A stretch of DNA of 21,858 nucleotides from Opitutia bacterium (lineage in GTDB: Bacteria; Verrucomicrobiota; Verrucomicrobiia; Opitutales; Opitutaceae): NCBI GenBank assembly GCA_025351035.1, contig JANXWT010000370.1:1-21858 (forward strand), given 5' to 3'. Shown piece after piece: positions 16,216 through 21,858 of this stretch. The notes under the pieces were generated by a model. It did not search any database, was not told the origin of the DNA, and saw only the letters and a list, made by a program, of their open reading frames with translations. Within the stretch, counting starts at the first letter, position 1, and every line of letters starts with the position of its first letter. The translations under genes were made by a program, and so were the position numbers.

Positions 16216-17486
16216 CTACTTCCGCCCCCGGTTCCCCGCATCCCTGGCGTTGGATTCCCACGCTCTATTTCGGGCAGGGCATTCCCTACGTCGTCGCGAT
16301 GACGCTGTCGGTGGTGATGTATAAGAACCTCAAGGTCTCGAACACTGAGATCGCGCTTTATACGAGCTGGCTGTATCTGCCATGGGTCATCAAGCCGCTG
16401 TGGTCGCCGCTGGTGGATTTGTTTCGCACCAAGCGCGCGTGGATCGTGAGCCTGCAACTGCTGATCGGGGCGGCGTTCGCCGTGGTCGCGCTGACGGTGC
16501 CGGCCCCCGGTTTTTTTCGCCTGCCGCTCGCGGTGTTCTGGCTGATGGCGTTCAGCTCGGCGACGCACGACATCGCGGCTGACGGATTTTATCTGCTCGC
16601 GTTGCCCGCGCACCAGCAGGCGGCGTTCGTTGGCGTGCGCAGCACGTGCTACCGGCTGGCGATGATCGCCGGGCAGGGCGGTCTCGTCTACCTCGCCGGT
16701 TCGTTGCAGGAAATCACCGGCGATGTGCGGGCTGCGTGGACTGCGGTGTTCATTTTGCTCGCAGTGGTCTTTGCGGTGATCGGCCTCTATCATCGGTTCG
16801 TGCTGCCGCGTCCCGCCGCCGACGGGCCGGTGGGCCGGGGGCAGCCGTTGACTGCTGGATTCATCGCCGTGTTCGGCGCGTTTTTCCGCAAGCCGGGCAT
16901 CGCGGTGATTCTGAGTTTTTTGCTCCTCTATCGTTTTGCCGAGGCGCAGTTGCTGAAACTCGTCACGCCGTTCCTGCTCGACAGTCGCGCCGTCGGCGGA
17001 CTCGGACTGACCACGCAGCAGGTCGGCATCGTTTACGGCACGGTCGGCGTGGCGGCGCTCACGCTGGGCGGGCTGGTCGGCGGTTATGTCATCTCGCGCT
17101 TCGGCCTGCGGCGTCTGCTCTGGCCGATGATCATCACGATGTATTTTCCCAACGTCGTGTTTGTGGTGCTCGCGGTCACCCAGCCGGCCAGTTCCGCGCT
17201 GATCGGCACGGCGCTGGCGGTGGAGCAATTCGGCTACGGCTTCGGTTTCACCGCCTACCTGCTCTACATGATCATGGTCGCGGAGGGAGAGCACAAGACG
17301 GCGCACTACGCGATCTGCACCGGGTTCATGGCGCTCGGCATGATGGTGCCGGGCATGTTCGCCGGCTGGATCCAGGATCACGTCGGCTACCTGAAATTTT
17401 TCCTCTGGATCCTCGCTGCCAGCATCCCGTCGTTCATCGCCACCGCGCTGATCAAGGTCGACCCGGCGTTCGGGAAAAAGTGCTGA
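16212..17486 (+). CDS. AmpG-like MFS permease (muropeptide transporter candidate)
   Basis: This 424-residue protein has about twelve hydrophobic segments. It opens with the AmpG-like pattern LYFGQGIPYVVAMTLSVVMY, then LYTSWLYLPWVIKPLWSPLVD, FSSATHDIAADGFYL and a second-half segment GFGFTAYLLYMIM. AmpG imports GlcNAc-anhydroMurNAc peptides across the inner membrane. The context strongly supports this: it overlaps the GHL10 lipoprotein gene by 4 nt and is surrounded by anmK, nagZ and an AmpD-like amidase. The long in-frame extension upstream overlaps the GHL10 gene and was rejected in favour of the ATG at 16212. Sugar symport remains possible, as AmpG resembles other MFS groups. Confidence 0.85.
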   Translation: MTTSAPGSPHPWRWIPTLYFGQGIPYVVAMTLSVVMYKNLKVSNTEIALYTSWLYLPWVIKPLWSPLVDLFRTKRAWIVSLQLLIGAAFAVVALTVPAPGFFRLPLAVFWLMAFSSATHDIAADGFYLLALPAHQQAAFVGVRSTCYRLAMIAGQGGLVYLAGSLQEITGDVRAAWTAVFILLAVVFAVIGLYHRFVLPRPAADGPVGRGQPLTAGFIAVFGAFFRKPGIAVILSFLLLYRFAEAQLLKLVTPFLLDSRAVGGLGLTTQQVGIVYGTVGVAALTLGGLVGGYVISRFGLRRLLWPMIITMYFPNVVFVVLAVTQPASSALIGTALAVEQFGYGFGFTAYLLYMIMVAEGEHKTAHYAICTGFMALGMMVPGMFAGWIQDHVGYLKFFLWILAASIPSFIATALIKVDPAFGKKC

Positions 17487-17494
17487 TGCGACGG

Positions 17495-17515
17495 TTGTAA
17501 TCCATTAGATTACAA
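17495..17515. repeat. Perfect 8-bp dyad between convergent genes
   Basis: TTGTAATC and GATTACAA flank a CATTA loop in the 41-bp gap between the AmpG-like gene and the amidase gene. It has no T-run, so it is a weak candidate for a bidirectional terminator. A protein-binding site is an alternative. Confidence 0.5.
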
Positions 17516-17527
17516 GTGTCCGGGGGC

Positions 17528-18532
17528 TTAACGGTTGAGACGGCGCGCGCCGTCGATCACCTTGTCCCACTGGAATGCGGGGCCGGGGTCGACCTTGTTC
17601 GTCTGCACGTGGAAATGGCCGAGCACGCCCTGATATTTGGCGAGTTCGTCGTCGGGGATTTTGTGCGGGAGGACGGTGCCGTTCGTGTCGCGCGGATAGT
17701 CGCACTTGATCTTCGGGAACACCTTGGAGAGCGTGGCCGTGAGCTTGATGAGCGCCGCGTATTGCTCGGGTGTGAGGTCGTATTGGTTGAGCTCCGTGCC
17801 TTGCACCACGCCGCGCACAGGAGCGGGCCGGGAGGGCCGGCCGACAAATCCTTTGGTGTAAAGCCGCGGATCGCCGAGTTTTTCTGGCACCTTGATGTAG
17901 GGTTTGCCCTGGGCGTCGGCCGGATACCATGCCTGCGCCATCGGAAAATCCTTGTCTGAATGCGCACCCATGTTGGCGATCTCGATGCCGATCGATCGGT
18001 CGTTGGCAATCGTGGCGTGGCGCGCGCGCTCCTTGAGATCGAGCGTCTGGTAAATGGTCCCGTCGATATCGAGCATGAAGTGAACGCTGAGATCGCGGTA
18101 GTCGTGCAGGATGGCGAAGCACTGCTTGCTGATGCCACATTCGTCATAGTGGATGACGAACTGATCCACGACGCGCTGCAGCGTCGGCAAATCCCAGCCG
18201 CCGCCGCGCACGCGCTCGATCTCCTCCGGGGTCAGGCTGCCCTTGCGGGTGCTGAAGCGGTTGGGCGTGTCCATGCCCTTCACCTTGGTCTTGGTCGATT
18301 CCCAGTCGCTCTCGGCGAGCGGGGCAAAGCGTCGCTCGACGCGATAAGCATCATAGCCGCCCGGCTCCATCCACGTGACGACACGGGTGCCGGTGTGAAA
18401 CAACTGGCCGGCGACGACGATCTCGTCGCCTTTGCGCGGCGCCGGCTTGCCGGGGCGCGTGGCGCAGCCGGCGAGCAAGATCAGGCCGGCGGCGGCCAAA
18501 GGTGGAAGCAAGCTGCGAGGCGGAAATTTCAT
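17528..18532 (-). CDS. AmpD-like N-acetylmuramoyl-L-alanine amidase, lipoprotein
   Basis: This 334-residue protein has a lipoprotein signal ending LILLAGC (Cys23). An amidase_2 domain spans about 120-320. FVIHYDECG carries the first zinc histidine (His128), SVHFMLDIDGTIYQTLD and RARHATIAN are the central family blocks, and GHFHVQTNKVDPGPAF supplies the second zinc histidine (about 305) and the aspartate (about 314). Such enzymes split MurNAc or anhydroMurNAc from L-Ala. Being a lipoprotein it works in the periplasm, like AmiD rather than cytoplasmic AmpD. Its start lies 7 nt after the nagZ stop, as the third gene of an epimerase-nagZ-amidase operon. It is convergent with the AmpG-like gene. 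Confidence 0.9.
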   Translation of the reverse strand: MKFPPRSLLPPLAAAGLILLAGCATRPGKPAPRKGDEIVVAGQLFHTGTRVVTWMEPGGYDAYRVERRFAPLAESDWESTKTKVKGMDTPNRFSTRKGSLTPEEIERVRGGGWDLPTLQRVVDQFVIHYDECGISKQCFAILHDYRDLSVHFMLDIDGTIYQTLDLKERARHATIANDRSIGIEIANMGAHSDKDFPMAQAWYPADAQGKPYIKVPEKLGDPRLYTKGFVGRPSRPAPVRGVVQGTELNQYDLTPEQYAALIKLTATLSKVFPKIKCDYPRDTNGTVLPHKIPDDELAKYQGVLGHFHVQTNKVDPGPAFQWDKVIDGARRLNR

Positions 18533-18539
18533 GGTGGAT

Positions 18540-19604
18540 TCAGGTCAGCAAACCAGCTTTGCGCTTGAGCGCGAGCACGCGCTGGAACGACGCGTCGATG
18601 CGCGCTTCGGCAATACGGCCAGACTCGACCGCGCGCACAAGAATCGCCGCGGCCTTGGCCGCGATGTCGGCGTCGTAGTTCATATTGTTGCCGAAACACA
18701 GCACGTCGATGCCCGCTTCGATGGCGATGGGGATCGAGTTCTCCAAGCCGTAATGACTGGAAATCGCCTTCATCTCCAAGTCGTCGCTGGTGATGACGCC
18801 CGTGAAGCCCAGTTTCTCGCGCAGCAAGCCGGTGATGACCGCTCGCGAGAGGGTCGCGGGATGCGCGGGATCAAGGCGGCGATTGAACACGTGCGCGCTC
18901 ATGATCACGTCGCACAAATCCGCGGCGATCAGGCGCTGGAACGGGACCAGCTCGCGCTCGTGCCAATTAACGGTGACATCGACGAGGCCGCGGTGCGTGT
19001 CGCCGGCGGCGCTGCCGTGGCCGGGGAAATGTTTCGCGCAGCTGAGGACGCCGTGCGCGCGGTGCGCTCGGATATATTCCGCGGCGTGGCGCGCGGCCGC
19101 TTCGGGGTCGGCGGCGAAGCTGCGGCCCTTGCCCTTGATGATCGGGTTGTCGGGATGGGCGTCGAGGTCGACGACCGGGGCGAGGTTCAGGTTGATGCCC
19201 AATGCGGCGAGATTCTGCGCGATCGTGGCGGCGTGGCGGTAGGTTTCGGTCGGTTGGTCGAGCCGTCCGAGTTCCTCGTGCGAGACGCTCTCGGGAAACC
19301 CGTAGGTGGGTTTGAGGCGGTTGACGCGGCCGCCCTCCTGGTCGATCGCCACCAGCAGCGGAATCGCCGCCTGCGACTGGAGGTGGGCGACGAGCAAGCG
19401 GACCTGAGCGGGCGACTCGATGTTGCGCCGACCGCGCGAGAGGTTCGCCATTTCCTGGTCGAACAAAATGACGCTGCCGATGTGCTGTTCGCGAATGTCG
19501 CGGATGACGAGTTCGCACTCGGCAGGTGTGCAGCCGCGAAATCCGACGAGCAGAAGCTGGCCGATTTTTTCGCGCAGGGTGGTCGGGTGTCGGAAAGCAG
19601 CCAT
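18540..19604 (-). CDS. nagZ: Beta-N-acetylhexosaminidase NagZ (GH3)
   Basis: This 354-residue GH3 protein has the diagnostic NagZ blocks AIDQEGGRVNRL (87-98), KGKGRSF (157-163), the mobile loop KHFPGHGSAAGDTHRG (191-206) with the His204/Asp202 pair, and ITSDDLEM with the nucleophile Asp274. It removes non-reducing GlcNAc from GlcNAc-anhydroMurNAc (peptides). There is no signal peptide, so the cytoplasm is the likely site, downstream of the AmpG-like importer. It starts 19 nt after the epimerase stop and ends 7 nt before the amidase start. The length is typical of the single-domain Gram-negative form. Confidence 0.94.
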   Translation of the reverse strand: MAAFRHPTTLREKIGQLLLVGFRGCTPAECELVIRDIREQHIGSVILFDQEMANLSRGRRNIESPAQVRLLVAHLQSQAAIPLLVAIDQEGGRVNRLKPTYGFPESVSHEELGRLDQPTETYRHAATIAQNLAALGINLNLAPVVDLDAHPDNPIIKGKGRSFAADPEAAARHAAEYIRAHRAHGVLSCAKHFPGHGSAAGDTHRGLVDVTVNWHERELVPFQRLIAADLCDVIMSAHVFNRRLDPAHPATLSRAVITGLLREKLGFTGVITSDDLEMKAISSHYGLENSIPIAIEAGIDVLCFGNNMNYDADIAAKAAAILVRAVESGRIAEARIDASFQRVLALKRKAGLLT

Positions 19605-19623
19605 GGAGAAAAACGCGGTGTCG

Positions 19624-20643
19624 TCAGCGTTTGACGGCGCCGATGCCCGGGCGGTCGGGCAGGGTGATGTGGCCGTCGACGATGGTGGCGCCAGTGAAAA
19701 GATCGTTTTTGATCAGGAGCGCGCCGTCGAGATCCGCCCAATCGACGAGGGGTGAGAGTTGGGCGGCGGCGGAGATGGCGCACGAGGTCTCGGTCATGCA
19801 GCCGAGCATGACCTTGAGGTTGAGCGCACGGGCGAGGGTGATCATCTTGTGCGCCTCGCGCAGGCCGGTGCATTTCATGAGCTTGATGTTGATGCCGTCA
19901 AAGACGCCACACGCCTTCGGCACATCGGTGAGGCGCTGCACGCTTTCGTCGGCGATGAGCGGCAACGGGCTGCGGGTCCGTAGCCACGCGGTGTCGTCCA
20001 CTTGCTCCTTCGGCATGGGTTGTTCGATGAAGACGACGTTGCGCCCCGCCAGCCACTCGCTCATGCGCAGGGCCTCGTCGCGGTCGCGCCAGCCTTGGTT
20101 CGCGTCGACGGTGATCGGTTTGTCCGTGACTTCGCGGATGGTGGCGATGAGTTGCCGGTCGGTGTCGCGGTCGCGCCCGAGCTTCACTTTGAGAATTTTG
20201 TATGGCGCGGCCTCGACCGTCTTGCGGCGGACGATCTCGGGAGTGTCGATGCCGATGGTGAACGACGTCACCGGGGCCCGGGCGGGATCAAGGCCCCACA
20301 GCCGGTGCCACGGCGCGCCGAGTCTCTTGCCTATCCAGTCGTGGAGCGCGATGTCGAGCGCGGCTTTGGCCGCGGTGTTGCCCGACGCAAGCGCGTCAAT
20401 CTGTGGCAGGATTTCCTCCAGTTGGAATGGATCGGTGATTGCATTCGCGTCGAACAAACCGAGAAATTTGGCCGCGCTCTCCTGCGACTCGCCGAGGTAG
20501 GGCGGCATCGCCGCCTCGCCGTAACCCGTGATGCCGTCTTGCTCCAGTTCCACCATCATGGCCGGCGTTGTCGTGCGCGTGTTGGACGCGACGCCAAAAG
20601 CGTGGGCGAGCTCGAGGGTGTAGGGATAGAAACGCAGGCGCAT
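19624..20643 (-). CDS. Dipeptide epimerase (L-Ala-D/L-Glu epimerase type, enolase superfamily)
   Basis: This 339-residue protein has the muconate-lactonising enolase-superfamily layout. It shows KILKVKLG with the KxK catalytic lysines 152/154, metal ligands Asp180 (TVDANQGW), Glu207 (FIEQPMP) and Asp232 (IADES), and the opposing base Lys254 (INIKLMK). The DLD triplet (304-306) matches the DxD motif used by dipeptide epimerases to hold the substrate amino group. It would convert L-Ala-D-Glu from murein peptides into L-Ala-L-Glu, allowing ordinary peptidases to finish it. The start at 20643 aligns with the family N-terminus; an in-frame ATG at 20706 would add 21 unlike residues. It leads the operon with nagZ and the amidase. 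No clear promoter was seen upstream. Confidence 0.9.
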   Translation of the reverse strand: MRLRFYPYTLELAHAFGVASNTRTTTPAMMVELEQDGITGYGEAAMPPYLGESQESAAKFLGLFDANAITDPFQLEEILPQIDALASGNTAAKAALDIALHDWIGKRLGAPWHRLWGLDPARAPVTSFTIGIDTPEIVRRKTVEAAPYKILKVKLGRDRDTDRQLIATIREVTDKPITVDANQGWRDRDEALRMSEWLAGRNVVFIEQPMPKEQVDDTAWLRTRSPLPLIADESVQRLTDVPKACGVFDGINIKLMKCTGLREAHKMITLARALNLKVMLGCMTETSCAISAAAQLSPLVDWADLDGALLIKNDLFTGATIVDGHITLPDRPGIGAVKR

Positions 20644-20743
20644 GGTGACGGGAAGGGACCGAAGGCAGTGGCAGTGAGTGAGCCGCTCTCCAGCCGGCTT
20701 GCTCAATCAGACCCGACCGCGGGCTTCAGCCCAACAATAAAGA

Positions 20744-20771
20744 TGGCGTCCCCACGGGGATTCGAACCCCG
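20744..20771 (-). other. 3' fragment of tRNA-Glu, probable attachment site
   Basis: On the minus strand this is an exact tRNA 3' end: a 5-bp T-stem (CGGGG/CCCCG) with loop TTCGAAT, the acceptor strand TGGGGAC, discriminator G and CCA. It resembles the tRNA-Glu end I recall from E. coli. The matching 5' acceptor strand GTCCCCA and any D-arm are absent where they should lie, to the right, so the gene is not intact. An integrase gene starts 114 nt away. The pattern fits a target tRNA end displaced by an integrating element. Confidence 0.75.
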
Positions 20772-20835
20772 GTCTCGGAAACCATCGTTCAGAGGCAACG
20801 CCTTGTGTTGCGGTTCAATGAAATACGAAACCTGC

Positions 20836-20877
20836 GACATCCTCCGATGTCTGCGTCATTGTCACCCTCATTGTCAC
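20836..20877. repeat. Short dyad and direct repeat upstream of the integrase gene
   Basis: GACATC and GATGTC (20836-20851) form a perfect 6-bp dyad around CTCC. Directly after it, TCATTGTCAC occurs twice (20856-20865 and 20868-20877) with a 12-nt period. Such spacing between an att site and an integrase gene suggests recombinase arm sites or an operator. An in-frame ATG at 20847 makes part of this potentially coding. Confidence 0.4.
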
Positions 20878-20885
20878 ATCCCGCC

Positions 20886-21858
20886 ATGGCTTCCCTCCGC
20901 AAAAAACCCAACTCCCGATACTGGATTGCTTGTTTCACTGATGGCGACGGTATGCAGCGCCAGCGCTCAACGCAAGCCACTGATCGCACCACCGCCGCAG
21001 GCATGGCCCAGAAATTTGAAGCGGCCTACGCGATGAAACTCACCGAGGCGCAGGCCCGGAAAGTCGTTTCCGACATCTACGAGGGCCTGCACGGCGAACA
21101 GCTCTACCACGCCACGGCCCGCAAGTTCCTGACCGACTGGCTCGCCGGCAAACAGCCCGAGATGAGCCCCGGCTCCCACAAGCGCTACAAGAACGCTGTG
21201 GACAAGCTGGTGGCCTTCCTCGATGCCCGGGCGGATCGGGACATCGCCTACGTCCACAAGCGTGACATCGCTGCGCTGCGCGACAAGACGGCGGCGGGGC
21301 TGTCGCCCTCCACGGCCAACACCGACCTCAAGATCCTGCGAGTCGCCTTCCGGCAGGCCGTGGTTGACGGCATGCGGTTGGACAACCCGGCTTCGGCTGT
21401 CCGCACGTTGGATGATCGCAAGGAACCCGACGCGACCGAGCGCCGGCCGTTTGACGAGAAGGAGCTGCGCACCCTCCTGGCCGCGACTAAAGGCGAGTGG
21501 CGGGGCCTGGTGCTGGGCGGCCTCTACACCGGCCAGCGGTTGGGTGACCTCGTCTCGCTCACCGGCCGCAAGGTCAATCTGGCGGACGAACTGATCAAGT
21601 TCCGCTCGCAGAAGACCGGCCGCGACATGGTTATCCCGATTGGGGCCCCCTTTCTCGCCTATTTGAAGAAGCACTTTCCCGCCGACCCCGACGCGCCCAT
21701 TTTCCCGAAAGCGGCAGGGGAGAAACGGGCCGCCGATGGCGAGTCCCGGCGACTGTCGGCGCAGTTTCATGCGCTCCTCGTCAAAGCCGGGTTGGTCAAG
21801 CCGCGCTCGAAGGACAAGAACAGCGGCAAGGGCCACTCCGTGAAACGCACCGTCAGCG
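20886..21858 (+). CDS. Tyrosine recombinase / phage-type integrase (3' partial)
   Basis: There are 324 residues before the window ends. The N-terminus MASLRKKPNSRYWIACFTD is an arm-binding-like domain seen in integrases, followed by a SAM-like core-binding domain (about 75-175). The catalytic domain begins near 185 with PFDEKELRTLL. LYTGQRLGDLVSL supplies the first catalytic arginine (Arg218), and SQKTGRD the conserved beta-hairpin lysine. The HxxR and Tyr motifs should follow just beyond the edge; HSVKRTVS at the very end is upstream of them. The start at 20886 matches the usual family beginning, though an ATG at 20847 is in frame. It reads away from the tRNA-Glu fragment. Whether the enzyme is complete cannot be judged here. 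Confidence 0.88.
   Translation, partial: MASLRKKPNSRYWIACFTDGDGMQRQRSTQATDRTTAAGMAQKFEAAYAMKLTEAQARKVVSDIYEGLHGEQLYHATARKFLTDWLAGKQPEMSPGSHKRYKNAVDKLVAFLDARADRDIAYVHKRDIAALRDKTAAGLSPSTANTDLKILRVAFRQAVVDGMRLDNPASAVRTLDDRKEPDATERRPFDEKELRTLLAATKGEWRGLVLGGLYTGQRLGDLVSLTGRKVNLADELIKFRSQKTGRDMVIPIGAPFLAYLKKHFPADPDAPIFPKAAGEKRAADGESRRLSAQFHALLVKAGLVKPRSKDKNSGKGHSVKRTVS

Larger units (their letters stand above)
20744..21858 (+). mobile_element. Left end of a tRNA-integrated genomic island (continues past the window)
   Basis: The element is inferred from a displaced tRNA-Glu 3' end joined to a tyrosine integrase gene reading inward. An intact tRNA-Glu would be expected at the far end, outside this window. 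The exact boundary within 20744-20771 cannot be fixed from one junction. Confidence 0.6.

Noticed and set aside
16083..17381. Minus-strand 432-residue open frame
   Set aside because: Antisense to the AmpG-like permease; highly charged shadow of hydrophobic codons.
18432..19634. Plus-strand 400-residue open frame across nagZ
   Set aside because: Shadow of nagZ, which carries full GH3 motifs on the other strand.
20744..20835. Complete tRNA gene on the minus strand
   Set aside because: Only the T-arm and acceptor 3' strand are present; no partner acceptor strand, D-arm or credible anticodon arm follows.
1..21858. CRISPR array or rRNA operon
   Set aside because: No spaced direct repeats of CRISPR type and no rRNA-like sequence were seen.

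Overview
The window looks like a chromosomal segment of a Gram-negative bacterium of the Verrucomicrobiota, most likely an Opitutaceae relative. The evidence is high GC coding DNA, a large TonB-dependent receptor, a NagB/PIG-L fusion deaminase, a GxxExxY nuclease-like gene and few Shine-Dalgarno sequences. The taxonomy is inferred from gene style, not from a marker gene.

Layout. (1) 2-4606, plus strand: a tightly overlapping set of three genes. They encode an N-acyl-D-amino-acid deacylase fused to a PBP4-type D-Ala-D-Ala carboxypeptidase (its start lies left of the window), a secreted phosphodiester glycosidase (NAGPA domain), and a membrane NagX/HGSNAT-like acetyltransferase. (2) 4620-6590, minus strand: NagB fused to a PIG-L deacetylase, convergent with the first set. 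(3) 6657-7663: a divergent AraC-type regulator bracketed by two copies of a 34-bp dyad, one next to the nagB promoter and one upstream of the TonB receptor. (4) 7866-10766: the TonB-dependent receptor, ending in a strong terminator. (5) 10839-13530: a DUF1460 NlpC/P60-like cell-wall amidase and an M20 metallopeptidase, separated by a 471-bp GxxExxY cassette with 30-bp inverted terminal repeats. (6) 13532-17486: anmK (minus) divergent from a GHL10 lipoprotein and an AmpG-like MFS permease (plus). (7) 17528-20643, minus strand: dipeptide epimerase, nagZ and an AmpD-like lipoprotein amidase. (8) 20744 to the end: a 3' fragment of a tRNA-Glu gene followed by a tyrosine integrase, probably the left end of an integrated island.

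Almost every non-mobile gene fits peptidoglycan turnover and amino-sugar salvage. PBP4, D-aminoacylase, GHL10, DUF1460 and the amidase would cut wall material. The TonB receptor and the AmpG-like permease would import fragments. NagZ, AnmK, the L-Ala-D/L-Glu epimerase and perhaps the M20 peptidase would break them down, and NagB/PIG-L would feed amino sugar into glycolysis. MurQ and NagK-type genes are not in the window. The shared dyad suggests that the AraC regulator ties NagB/PIG-L to the TonB receptor. The most novel-looking items are this two-site regulon, the D-aminoacylase-PBP4 fusion and the GxxExxY cassette.
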